From positions 186,001 to 250,000 of the forward strand of contig JADJAE010000001.1 in NCBI GenBank assembly GCA_016704445.1: a DNA stretch of 64,000 nucleotides, given 5' to 3'. This stretch comes from Deltaproteobacteria bacterium. GTDB taxonomy: Bacteria > Myxococcota_A > Polyangia > Polyangiales > Ga0077539. Both the position numbers and the translations under genes were made by a program. This document shows positions 17,401-26,545 of this stretch, piece by piece (the stretch's first letter is position 1; each line of letters starts with the position of its first letter). The notes under the pieces were generated by a model. That model did not search any database. It saw only the letters and a list, made by a program, of their open reading frames with translations, and was not told where the DNA came from.

Positions 17401-17702
17401 GGAGGGGCCCCCCCCCGCGCCACCCCCCCGCCCCCCCCCCCCGCGGGCCCGCGCGGGCCCCCCCCCCCCGGGGGACCCGGTTGCATGGCAACGCGGGAGC
17501 CAACGCGAGGATGGGTGCGCCGGTCAAGCGCCGCCGCGGACCGGTCGCGCCGCCGCCCGGCGGGGACGCCCGGCCCCCCGCCCTCCGGGGCCCCCGCCGG
17601 GGGGGGCCCGGGGGGGCGGCCGGGGGGGCGGGGCCCCGCACGCCGGGGGGGCGGGGCGCCGGGGGGGCCGCGGGGGGGGGGGGGCCCGCGCCCCCCCCCG
17701 GG
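17401..17702. other. Anomalous near-pure G/C tract between genes
   Basis: Roughly 300 bases dominated by runs of C then G (many runs of 6-12), with only a brief normal-looking island near 17480-17540. Flanking DNA has ordinary coding texture. No gene, repeat unit or stem is interpretable. It truncates the start of the neighbouring minus-strand gene and abuts the damaged C-terminal end of the aldehyde dehydrogenase homologue. It is most simply a failed consensus in a hard-to-read region; a natural G-quadruplex-rich tract is the alternative. Confidence 0.6.
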
Positions 17703-17783
17703 TCAGAACAGGTCGGCCAGGCGCCCCACCACCCCGTGCCGCCCGAACACCGTCCGCAGCGCCCGGATGGGCGACCTGCTCCC

Positions 17784-19298
17784 TCAGCCCGGTGACGAGT
17801 ACGGCGGCCAGGCCGGGTCGCGGGCTGCGCGCAGCGGCAGCGCCGGAGGCTCGGTACGCTCCGGTGCTGGGCGCGCCTGGCACATCCGGATGAGCCCGTC
17901 GGGGCCGTGCAGCGTCCCGGCGGCGCCGGGGCCCGCGGCGTCCATGGGCGCGTCCACCGCGACCTCCGTGGCGAACACGTCGTCGTGGAGCACCACCGAG
18001 GACCGCAGCCCGTCGGCCATCGCCGCCGCCCGGTCGGCGGACTCGGTGAACACGTAGGTGAAGGGCCCTCCCACCCCGTCGTCGGCGAGCGAGAGGGCGT
18101 GCGCATTGGAGCTCGCGATCATCACCGGCAGCACCGGCCCGTGAAGGATCTCCCTCGCGGCGCGCGACCCTTCGTTGACGCCCACCAGCACCGTCGGGTT
18201 GAACCACGAGCCCTCGCCGCCCCGGTGCATCGCCTCGCCTCCGAGGGAGAGCGTGGCGCCCATCCGCATGGCCTCCTCGGTGACGACCCTCAGCAGCGTC
18301 GCCCTCGTCGGGTGCCTGGCCGGCCCCAGGTCGACCGCCTCTCGCCACGGGTCGCCCACCCGCAGCGCGGCCGCCAGCTCGATCACCCGCCGGGTGAGCT
18401 CGCCCGCCGCGCTCGCGTGAACGATCACCCGCTCGACGGTGTCGCGCCGCTGGCCCGCGTGCACGAAGCGCCCCGCCACGATGGCCCTTGCCGCCCGCTC
18501 GACGTCGCAGTCGTCGCAGGCGATGAGCGTGGTCTTGCCCGCCACGGAGGAGAGCGACGGCACCGCGGCCTTCGCGCACCGCGCCGCCACGCGCCGCGCG
18601 GCCTCCTTCGAGCCGATGGTGACGGCGAGGTCGACCCCGGCGTCGATGATCGCGTCGCCCGCCTCGCGCTCGCCCACCAGCAGCGTCAGCAGCTCGGCGG
18701 GTAGGCCCTCGCGCACGGCGATCTCTCGCGCCCTCAGCGCCGGGAGCAGGGCGAGGGAGGAGGGCTTCCACACCACGGCGTTGCCCGCGAGCAGCGCCTC
18801 GAAGACGAGGGTGAGGGGCTCGGCGAGCGGGGCGTTCCAGGGAGAGAAGACCGCCACGACGCCGCGAGGGAGGAAGCGCACCTCGCCGCGACGGTGGGAG
18901 CGAAGGTGCGGTTCGACGGCGAGGTCGGACAGCATCGCGGGCGCCTCGGCCGCGTACCACTGCCCCGCGTCCACGCACGGCAGGATCTCCCTCACCAGCG
19001 CGTCGAAGCGGCACATCCCCTGCGACCGCTGGAGGGCCTCGGCCAGCGCGTCGGCCTGCTGCACCATCGCCTCGGTCACCCGCCGCACCATCGAGGCGCG
19101 CGCCCGCACGCTCTCCCGCGCCCACGACCGCTGCGCCTCAACAGCGGCGCGCAGAAGCGCCCGCGCCTCGTCCGCCGAGTGCGTCGCCACCGTCGCCAGC
19201 ACCTCCGAGGTGCAAAGGTCGACCACCGCGACCTCTTCCGCGGAGCGCGCGCCCGGCGGTCGGCTGCTGGGGTCGTGCGTCAGCGGGTCGGTGGACAT
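17784..19298 (-). CDS. Aldehyde dehydrogenase superfamily homologue lacking catalytic residues
   Basis: A 504-residue protein with the ALDH fold. It has FSPWNAPLAEPL (NAD-site region), AVVWKPSSLALLPAL, VTIGSKEAARRVA, SWFNPTVLVG and REILHGPVLPVM. The nucleophile motif is FVHAGQRRDTVER, so the expected Cys is Arg285 (codon CGC, one transition from TGC). The general-base segment usually reading LELGGK is SSVAGK, so the Glu is also absent. It may be a non-enzymatic paralogue or a decayed gene. The stop at 17784 is followed in the same frame by SPIRALRTVFGRHG and a stop at 17703, resembling a normal ALDH tail, so the annotated C-terminus may be cut short. ATG 19298 is chosen; ATG 19304 is also possible. 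Confidence 0.75.
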   Translation of the reverse strand: MSTDPLTHDPSSRPPGARSAEEVAVVDLCTSEVLATVATHSADEARALLRAAVEAQRSWARESVRARASMVRRVTEAMVQQADALAEALQRSQGMCRFDALVREILPCVDAGQWYAAEAPAMLSDLAVEPHLRSHRRGEVRFLPRGVVAVFSPWNAPLAEPLTLVFEALLAGNAVVWKPSSLALLPALRAREIAVREGLPAELLTLLVGEREAGDAIIDAGVDLAVTIGSKEAARRVAARCAKAAVPSLSSVAGKTTLIACDDCDVERAARAIVAGRFVHAGQRRDTVERVIVHASAAGELTRRVIELAAALRVGDPWREAVDLGPARHPTRATLLRVVTEEAMRMGATLSLGGEAMHRGGEGSWFNPTVLVGVNEGSRAAREILHGPVLPVMIASSNAHALSLADDGVGGPFTYVFTESADRAAAMADGLRSSVVLHDDVFATEVAVDAPMDAAGPGAAGTLHGPDGLIRMCQARPAPERTEPPALPLRAARDPAWPPYSSPG

Positions 19299-19399
19299 CT
19301 CCATGGCACCCCGTCGATGCCCTGCGAGCGCCCCTGCGGTCAACCCATCGCGACCTCCGGTTGCGCGCCCGGCGTCGGCCATGGGAGACCGGCGACGCC

Positions 19400-19883
19400 A
19401 TGGAAGACACCCCCGCCCCGAAGCCCGCGTCCGCCTCTCACACCGTGATGACCTTCCTGGTCTTCCCCAGAGCACGCCAACGCGCTCGGCAAGGCCTTCG
19501 GCGGCCAGATCATGGCCTGGACGGACATGTGCGGCGGCATCTGCTCCATGCGCCACTCCGCGGGCACCACGGTCACCGCCGCGCTCGACGACCTCCAGTT
19601 CGAGCGCCCCATCCTCATCGGCGACATGGTCACCCTCGAAGGGCGCGTGAACGCCACCTTCCGCACCTCGATGGAGGTCGAGGTCACCGTCCACGGAGAG
19701 AACCCCGCGACCGGCGCCCGGTGGCGCTGCGTCGAGGCCCGGCTCACCTTCGTGGCCATCGACGATCAGGGCCGGGCGCGCCTGGTGCCGCCGCTGCTGC
19801 CCGAGAGCGACGACGACCTCGCTCGCATCGCCGCGGCCACCACCCGCCGCAACGAGCGCCTGGCCCGCCGCAAGCCGCGCTGA
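19400..19883 (+). CDS. Acyl-CoA thioesterase, hotdog fold, frame-disrupted
   Basis: Cytoplasmic thioesterase of the YciA/BFIT-like group that hydrolyses acyl-CoA. ATG 19400 encodes MEDTPAPKPASASHTVMTFLVFP. The frame then breaks at about 19468, where one extra base follows CCC. The next frame continues EHANALGKAFGGQIMAWTD, the classic start of the hotdog helix, then FERPILIGDMVTLEGRVN and RWRCVEARLTFVAIDD to a stop at 19883. The corrected length is about 160 residues, normal for the family. It is divergent from the ALDH homologue with a 101-base spacer. The break looks like a base error because both halves retain family motifs. Confidence 0.8.
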
Positions 19884-19886
19884 GCT

Positions 19887-20354
19887 TCAGTCCTTCGGGC
19901 CGGGGACGACGTAGCGCTCGACGGAGAAGACCCGCTGCGCCTCGGCCACGGCCTCGTCGAGGGAGGAGACCTCCCGGCGCAGGGTGACCTCGTACCAGAC
20001 GTCGAGCACCGCGCCGTCGTTGACCGAGCAGATCTCCCGGGGCTTCGCGTCGACCTCCTCGTAGCCGTCGCGCTTCAGCCCCTCGGCGCGCCCGCGCACG
20101 ATGTTGAGCATGCTCTTCGGGTCCATCTTCGGGACGTCGCTGCGCTGGGCGTGCAGCACGACCGTGACCGTGGGCGCCCCGCCGCCGGCGACCTGCACCC
20201 GGGCCTCCATGAGGTGGAGGTTCTGCCGCTCGGCGAGGTGCACCTCGTTGCCGCGCACCCGAAAAACTTCGAGCCCCGTGGCTACGAGCGCCCGCTTGAG
20301 TTCCTTCACGTCAATCGCTGCGTGCGCTCGCTGCACCTTGTCCACGGGACGCAC
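19887..20354 (-). CDS. Conserved-looking hypothetical protein
   Basis: A 155-residue soluble protein, not recognised. It is mixed alpha/beta: an N-terminal helix (HAAIDVKELKRALVATG), then strands (LEVFRVRGNEVHLAER, HLMEARVQVAGG, TVTVVLHAQR). The C-terminus is charged (SSLDEAVAEAQRVFSVERYVVP). No signal peptide or cysteine pair is seen. GTG 20354 is the longest start and GTG 20345 is equally possible. Convergent with the thioesterase, four bases apart. Confidence 0.6.
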   Translation of the reverse strand: MRPVDKVQRAHAAIDVKELKRALVATGLEVFRVRGNEVHLAERQNLHLMEARVQVAGGGAPTVTVVLHAQRSDVPKMDPKSMLNIVRGRAEGLKRDGYEEVDAKPREICSVNDGAVLDVWYEVTLRREVSSLDEAVAEAQRVFSVERYVVPGPKD

Positions 20355-20514
20355 TCTACATCACGCGCAGGCCCGCTGTGCACCCTTCCGAATCCGTCGC
20401 GCGTCACGGCACGGCTTGCGGGGGCCGTCTCGGCGACGCTACGGTGGCCCTCCGTCGCGCGCCTCCCCACGTCAGCACCTCAAAACCCGTCGGCGCGATC
20501 TTCCCGGAGCATTG

Positions 20515-22021
20515 ATGCGAACGCTGCTGTTGCTCGCCCTCGACCCGAAGCCCCTCCTCGAACTCGGCGAGGCCCGGCGCCTGGGCGACGGCGAGATCCA
20601 ACTGGTGCGCCGGATGGACAGCGGCGACGTGCAGACCTTCCGGGTGATCGTCGAGCGCGACCCCGCGCGGGCCCTTCGCTGGCTGGCCGCCCGCCCGGTC
20701 GACCTGGTGCTCCTCGACGCGCGCGCCGAGACCGGCCTCCCCCTGGCGGAGGCCACCTCCATGCTCGACCGGCTCTACCCCGTCGACGACTCCCACGGGC
20801 TGGCCTCTCGCGACCGCACCCTCATCCTCCTCGACCGTCAGGCCGCGTCCGCCACCGTGGCGTTTCGGGCCGGGTGCCACCGCCTCCGGGAGCCCCTCTT
20901 CGACCCGACCGGCTCTGAGCTGCTCGACGCCGTCGAGGCCCTCATCGCCGACCACGGCCGGGGCAAGATCGCCCTCTGCCTCGCGGGCGGCGGCATCGAG
21001 GGGCTCCTCTACGAGGTGGGCGCGCTGCGGGCGCTCGACCGCTTCGTGCTCGACCGGCGCCTCTGCGACTTCGACCTCTTCCTGGGCATCAGCGCCGGGA
21101 GCTTCCTCGCCGCGCTGCTCGCCAACGGCGTCACGCCCGACGAGATCGTCGACGGCCTGCGCAAGGGCAACGACCGCGTGCCCCGCATCGGCCGGGGCGA
21201 CCTCTTCGACCCCAACGTCGGCGAGCTCGGCCGCCGTGCGCTGGGCCTCGCCCGCGCCCTCGTCGGGTCGGGCACCGCGCGCAACCCGCTCTCGGCGCTC
21301 TACCGCTCGCTCCCGAGCGGCATCTTCGCGGGCGACCGGCTGGAGAAGTACTTCGCCCGGGCGCTCAGCTCCCCGGGGATGAGCGACCACTTCGAGGAGA
21401 CCCGCAAGCCGCTCTTCGTCGGCGCCACCGACCAGGACACCAGCGAGGCCGTGGTCTTCGGCGAGCCCGGCTGGACCGACGTGCCCATCCACCGCGCCAT
21501 CCGCGCGTCGTGCGCGCTCGCGCCCTTCTACGCGCCCATCGCGCATCGGCGGCCGCTGGTACGTCGACGGCGCGTTCACCCGCACCACCAACATGCGCGT
21601 CGCCGTGAAGCACGGCGCGTCGCTCTGCCTCATCGTCGACCCGCTGGTGCCCATCTACTCGCAGGAGGCGGGCTACGTGCACGCGCGCGGCGGCCTCTTC
21701 GGCACGATGCAGGGCCTGAAGGCGCTCATCAACGGGCGCTTCGACAAGGCCCACAACGCCATCGCGGAGATGTATCCGAGCGTGGCGTTCCACATCTTCC
21801 GGCCGGAGGGCGAGGAGATGAAGATCCTCGCCGGGTCGCCGATGAAGTTCCTCTACCAGGAGGAGATCGAGGAGCGCGCGTACGAGAGCACCCTGCGCCA
21901 GGTGCGCGGCGCGATGGGCCGGCTGCGACGCGACTTCGCCCGCCACGGGGTGCGCTTCGGCGAGTCCACGCAGGGCCCCGCGCACGACGCCTGGCTCGAC
22001 GGGGCGCTGGCCTACGCGTGA
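20515..22021 (+). CDS. Patatin-like phospholipase with N-terminal receiver-like region, frame-disrupted
   Basis: Predicted lipid acyl hydrolase. Residues 1-145 form an alpha/beta region with VDLVLLDAR followed by alternating helices, resembling a degenerate response-regulator fold. The patatin domain begins with the oxyanion loop IALCLAGGGIEGLL (about 155). It carries the nucleophile in LGISAGSFLAA (Ser193) and the dyad Asp in GRWYVDGAF. The frame is broken at about 21545 by one extra base between FYAPI and RIGGRWYVDGAF; corrected length is 501 residues. ATG 20515 has GGAG about 5 bases upstream. The stop overlaps the next start (GTGA). No signal peptide, so probably cytoplasmic or membrane-peripheral. 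Confidence 0.8.
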
Positions 22022-22890
22022 TCCCCCGACGGGTCGTCTCGCTGGTCCCCAGCGTCACCGAGAGCCTCTTCCTCCTGGGGCTCGGTGACCGGGTCGTGGG
22101 CCGCACCGACTACTGCGTCGAGCCGATGCCCGCGGTCGGAGCCGTCCCCTCCGTAGGCGGAACCAAGGACGCCGACGTCGACGCCATCGCCGCGCTCTCC
22201 CCCGAGCTGGTGCTGGTGAACCAGGAGGAGAACACCGAGGCCATCCACCGCGACCTCGTGGCGCGCGGGCTGCGGGTTCACCTGTCGTTCCCCAAGACCG
22301 TCGCCGACGCCGTCGCGCTGATGCGAGAGCTCGCCGCGATGCTGGGCGCTCCCGCCGACCACCCCGCGCTGCTGCGCCTCGCCGACGCCGTGTCGGAGAT
22401 GGAGCGCCTCCGGGCGCATACGGTCCCACGTAAGGTCTTCTGCCCCATCTGGATGGACCCACTGATGACCATCCACGGCGACACCTTCATCTCCGACGTG
22501 CTCGACCTCTGCGGCGGCCAGAACGTCTTCCTCGACCGCCCGCGCCGCTACCCCCTCGCCGCCGACCTCGGGCGCGCCGCCCCGTGGAGCAACGACCGCG
22601 TGGGCCAGCGCGACACCCGCTACCCCCGGGTGACCCTCGACGAGGTGGTCGAGCGGCAGCCCGAGGTGGTGCTCCTCCCGGACGAGCCGCACCCCTTCTC
22701 CGAGGCAGACGCCGAGGTCTTCCGCGCGCTGGATATCCCCGCGGCCGCGCAGGGGAGGGTGCTCCGCGTCGACGGCAAGGCCCTCTGCTGGTACTCGCCT
22801 CGCCTCGCCGAGGCGCTCCCCCAGGTGCGCGCCTGGCTGCACCCCGAGGAGCGCCGCGTAGCCCCGATGGAGCCGCGAGTGAAGGAGTGA
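22018..22890 (+). CDS. Helical-backbone metal receptor (BtuF-like cobalamin-binding family)
   Basis: A 290-residue protein of the periplasmic-binding type III fold. It opens at once with RVVSLVPSVTESLFLLGLG, the start of the BtuF/FhuD domain, then VVGRTDYCVEP, VPSVGGTKDADVDAIAALSP and PELVLVNQEENTEAI. The second lobe has PIWMDPLMTIHGDTFISDVL and VLLPDEPHPFSE. There is no signal peptide, so unlike BtuF it should be cytoplasmic or a soluble receptor of unknown ligand. GTG 22018 overlaps the patatin stop by four bases. No transporter permease or ATPase gene is adjacent; an ABC ATPase lies 40 kb away. Confidence 0.78.
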   Translation: MIPRRVVSLVPSVTESLFLLGLGDRVVGRTDYCVEPMPAVGAVPSVGGTKDADVDAIAALSPELVLVNQEENTEAIHRDLVARGLRVHLSFPKTVADAVALMRELAAMLGAPADHPALLRLADAVSEMERLRAHTVPRKVFCPIWMDPLMTIHGDTFISDVLDLCGGQNVFLDRPRRYPLAADLGRAAPWSNDRVGQRDTRYPRVTLDEVVERQPEVVLLPDEPHPFSEADAEVFRALDIPAAAQGRVLRVDGKALCWYSPRLAEALPQVRAWLHPEERRVAPMEPRVKE

Positions 22891-22947
22891 CTGGCGATCC
22901 GCCCGGCTCTCGCGATACCACCGTCGCGCCGCGAGGGCAGAGGTCCC

Positions 22948-23958
22948 ATGTCGAAGACTCCCACCAAGGTCCGTGACGCGCGCTTCCGTGACCGCCCCTC
23001 CCGAGGGCCGACGCCTCCCAAGGAAACCCCTTCGGGTGAACCCCGCGCGCCGAGGCGCGTGACGGCGGGCACTCAGGGCGGCCCCGACGCCAACCCTCCC
23101 GAGAAGACCCCGTGGTGGCGCTCGGGAGACGTGATCATCCCCATCGTGCTGGCGGTGGGAGTCTCCATCGCGGGCTGGCAGTACTACCGCGCGAAGAACC
23201 CCGCGACGGAGCCCACCCCGGCGGCCGACACCACCAGCGCCGATGCCGGTACGGCCGCGACGCCTGACGTCGCCCCTGCGCCCGCAGCCCCGACGCCCGC
23301 AGCGCCCGCAGCGCCCGCGGCCCCGACGCCCTCCGCCGATGACCGCGCGCTCGACGGATCACCCGTCGAAGCCCGCACCCCGCAGCCGACGACCCCCGAC
23401 CCGGCGCACGGGAGCTTCACCCTCGCTCAGGCCACCGAGGGCCTCGCAGGCACCGGCGCGCTCACGGCGGAGATCGAGACCTCCCTCGGCAACTTCACCT
23501 GCACGCTGGCGGAGCGCGAGGCGCCCATCACCGTCGCCAACTTCGTGGGCCTCGCCCGCGGCCGTCGCCCCTTCTGGGACCCGGTCGCCGCGACCTGGGC
23601 GACCCGACCCTTCTACGACGGCTCGATCTTCCATCGGGTGATCCCGGGCTTCATGATCCAGGGCGGCGACCAGCTGCGCTCGGGCACCGGCGACACGGGC
23701 TACACCATCGCCGACGAGCACGTGCAGCCGCACAACGCCGCGGGTCAGCTCTGCATGGCCAACCGGGGACCCAACACCGGGAGCGCGCAGTTCTTCATCA
23801 CCGAGGCGGCCCGAGAGCACCTCGACGGCACCTACTCGATCTTCGGCACCTGCACCCCGACGGAGCTCGTGCGGCGCATCACCGCGCTGCCCCGCAACTC
23901 CAGCGACCGCCCCGAGACGCCCGTGTTCATCCGCCACGTGCGGGTGCGCCGCGGGTAG
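22948..23958 (+). CDS. Membrane-anchored cyclophilin-type peptidyl-prolyl isomerase
   Basis: Accelerates proline cis-trans isomerisation, here probably at the outer face of the inner membrane. The basic N-terminus (about 1-55) is followed by one helix (DVIIPIVLAVGVSIAGW) and a Pro/Ala/Thr linker to about 140. The cyclophilin domain then has AEIETSLGNFTCTL, FYDGSIFHRVIPGFMIQGGD, NAAGQLCMANRGPNTGSAQF and FFITEAAREHLDG. The Arg in FHRV and the GSAQFFIT segment are intact. Length is 336 residues. ATG 22948 has GGCAGAGG about 9 bases upstream. A long gene-free segment follows. Confidence 0.88.
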   Translation: MSKTPTKVRDARFRDRPSRGPTPPKETPSGEPRAPRRVTAGTQGGPDANPPEKTPWWRSGDVIIPIVLAVGVSIAGWQYYRAKNPATEPTPAADTTSADAGTAATPDVAPAPAAPTPAAPAAPAAPTPSADDRALDGSPVEARTPQPTTPDPAHGSFTLAQATEGLAGTGALTAEIETSLGNFTCTLAEREAPITVANFVGLARGRRPFWDPVAATWATRPFYDGSIFHRVIPGFMIQGGDQLRSGTGDTGYTIADEHVQPHNAAGQLCMANRGPNTGSAQFFITEAAREHLDGTYSIFGTCTPTELVRRITALPRNSSDRPETPVFIRHVRVRRG

Positions 23959-26109
23959 AGACCTCCCCCCTTACCGGGCTGATGGTTGACCTCAGCTCGG
24001 GCGACCCGACGCCAGCCCAGGCCCTCGCGAGCGCGGCTACACGCCAGCTCAAGCGTTCTGCGCTCCTACCCCGGGCCGCACCGGGCGGGGGGGGTGGCGC
24101 CGCGGCGTCGCGGTCCCGGCTGGGCCGCGGCTCTAAACGATGGCGGGCAGCGTGGGCGCGTCTGCGATGCACAGGCCACGCGCTGGACTCGCGGCCGTTC
24201 TCATCCGCCTGGAGCGGTTGCGCGTCCCGCGGGTGGCGTCTGCGCGGCGGCTACGCGGGCCGCGGTGGGGCGGCGGGGGGGGCGCGGCGCGGCCCGCGGG
24301 GCGCCCCGGCGGGCGCGGCGGGCGCCGGGGCGCGGGGGGGGGGGGGCGGAGGTGTCGTCGACACTCAAAGCCGACGAGGGCCGCTCAGGGCGTGCCAACC
24401 TGCGTGCAGTTCATCGTCTCGGCGGCGGGCACGGGGAGGTCGCCTGGTCGAGACAGGCCTGGCGGACGCGCGTCCCTAAGGTGTCCCCGGAAACCTGCGT
24501 GCCCGAAGGGCGCCCGGGGGAAGGCGCCGAGGGCCAGGACGAATGCCCTTCTGTTGTGTTCTCCCTGGTTCCTCGGGTTCGTCCTGGACTCCGCGGCGGC
24601 ACTCGGCAGCCCGCGCCCAGGCAGAGCCGGAGGCGATGCCCCTCTGGGGGGTGGCGCGGCAACAGGCTCGGGTCCCTCAACGTCTTCTTTCGTCTCCCTT
24701 GGTGGGCCCGCGGGAACGGCGCCGTTGGTGTCTCGATCCGGGGGCTCAGTGTGGTGAACGCGGGGCTCAGAGCCGCCGTGCGCCGGCCCTCCACGGAAAG
24801 CGGTCTCGTCCAGCCCGCCGGGCCGTGCGGGCGGCGCGTGCCGGGCCGGCGCCCGCGCGCGGTGCGCCGGTGGTTTCGGCCCTTCGGGGTGTCCGGGCGG
24901 TATGAGGCAAGAGGCTCGGCTGGGGCGTGCGGCCCGTGGCTGCGGCCCGCCTCGGCGGGCCGGGCTCCTCCGGCGTCGGGGCGGGGCGGCCGCGGGGTCG
25001 GGGGGGGGGCCCCCGGGGCGGGGGGGGGCGCCCCGCGGCGGGCGGCGGGGGGGCGGCGGGGCGGGGGCCGGGGCGGGGGGGGGCGGGGGGGGGGGGGGGG
25101 CGGGGGGGGCGGCGGGGGGGGGGGGGCGGGGCCCGGCGGGGGCCGGGGCGGCGGCGGGGCGGGGGGCGGGCCACCCGGGGGCGCACGGGGGGGGGCGGGC
25201 GGGGCGGGGGCGGGGCCGGGGGGGGCGCGGCCGGGGGGGCGGGGCGCGGGCCGGGGCGGCCCCCGCGCGGGGGCCGCGGGGGCCCGGGCCGGCCCCCGCA
25301 GCGGGCCCCGGGGGGGGGCGGCGCCGCGCCCCGGGCGCGCCGGCCCGGGGCGCGCAGCCGGGGGCCGGGGGCGCGCCGGCGCGCGCCGGGCCCGCGCGCG
25401 GGCCCGCCGGGCCGGCCGGGCGGCGCCGCCGGGCGGCGCCCCGCCCGCGGGCGGCGCGCCCGCGGGGCACGGCGCCGGGGCGCCCCGCGCCCGGGCCCCC
25501 CCCCGCCCCGGCGGCAGCCCGGGGCCCCCCGGGGGCGGGCGGCGCGCCGGCCGCGCCGGCCGCGGGCCGCCGCGCGGGGCGCGGGGGCGGGGCCGGGGGG
25601 CCCGGGGCGCCCGGGGGGGGGGCCCCGGGGGGCGCGCGGCCCGGCGCGCGCGCGCGCGGCGCGGGGGCGCCGGGGCCGGGCGCGGGGGGGGCGCGCGCCC
25701 GCGCCCGCCCGCCCGCGCCCCCCCGGCGGGGGCGCCCGCGGGCGCCGGGCCGCGGCGCCGGGGCGCGCGCGCCGGGGGGCGCCGCTGCGGGGCGGCGCGG
25801 GGCCTGGGGGTGGCGGTGACGGGGGCCGAGTCGTCGGTGCGCGGGTGGCGGTCGTTGCCGCTCGCTCTCGTCGGTGTGGGGGTCGCGCGGCTCCGTGGGC
25901 GGGCGCGGGGTGGGTCTGGGGGCGGGCGGCGGGGTGGGGGCGGGCGTTGCGCGAGGGGGTCTTGGCCATCGGGGGACGCTCTCGCGGGGGCGGCGCCGGC
26001 GCCTCAACGGCGAGAGCTATCGAGGGCGGCCAAGGCGAGGGGTCGTGGAAGGCTGGGGCACTTGTCGCGGGGGCGCGAGGTCGGCAGTGTACGTTCCGCG
26101 TCGTTGTTC
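23959..26109. other. Gene-free region with extreme G/C tract
   Basis: No gene, RNA or mobile element could be recognised in these 2.15 kb. Texture varies. 23959-24060 is ordinary. 24075-24110 and 24255-24355 contain dense G runs. 24370-24900 is ordinary DNA of lower G+C with mixed codon texture in all frames. 24960-25810 is nearly devoid of A and T, first G-rich then mixed G/C. 25820-26109 returns to normal. Open frames across it are long only because stop codons need A and T; their translations are Gly/Arg/Ala/Pro strings. I checked for SRP RNA, RNase P RNA and tmRNA core motifs by eye and found none. Confidence 0.6.
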
Positions 26110-26493
26110 CTACCGGGCGAGGATGCGCGCCACGCCCTCGATGCTGGAGAGCAGCGTCGAGGCGAGGCTGTCGGCCTCCCCGGGGCCGCGTAGAAGCAGC
26201 AGCAGCTCCTCGTCGTTGCGCACCTTGAAGGTGTGGACGGATACGCCCGCGAGGCGCCGGGAATCGAGCACGTAGCCCTCTCCGCGCGCGATGAAGGGCG
26301 CGTAGGCCGCGAGCTCCTCGCACTCGGCCACGTCGCCGTCCCAGGCGATGAGCATCCCCTCGGAGTTGGCGAGGATCAGGTGCGTCAGCCCCGCCCGGTC
26401 GCGCTGCGCGGCGAGCAGGAACCTCAACGCGGTGGCGAGGTCATCCGAGCGGCGGTTGCGGCGGTCGGAGGCGGAGACGTCGGCGATCTGCAT
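26110..26493 (-). CDS. Small roadblock/LC7-like regulatory protein
   Basis: A 127-residue soluble protein with the helix-strand layout of roadblock/LC7 domains (ATALRFLLAAQRD, LTHLILANSEGMLIAWDGD, AYAPFIARGEGYVLD, VHTFKVRNDEELLLLLRG). Bacterial members often modulate small GTPases such as MglA or act as dimeric scaffolds; no GTPase gene is adjacent. It is the last gene of the minus-strand series starting at 31686, 52 bases after tgt. The assignment rests on pattern only, not a diagnostic motif. Confidence 0.6.
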   Translation of the reverse strand: MQIADVSASDRRNRRSDDLATALRFLLAAQRDRAGLTHLILANSEGMLIAWDGDVAECEELAAYAPFIARGEGYVLDSRRLAGVSVHTFKVRNDEELLLLLRGPGEADSLASTLLSSIEGVARILAR

Positions 26494-26545
26494 GGACGCG
26501 ACGTTGGCCTATCGCCTGCGCCGCGCCCACTTTTCGACAGGCGCG

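Noticed and set aside
24000..24100. Possible structural RNA after the cyclophilin gene
   Set aside because: No tRNA cloverleaf, tmRNA tag, RNase P or SRP core motif could be matched by eye on either strand.
23986..26193. Several long frames across the gene-free region
   Set aside because: They are open only because A/T-containing stops are absent; the products are Gly, Arg, Ala and Pro strings without domain character.
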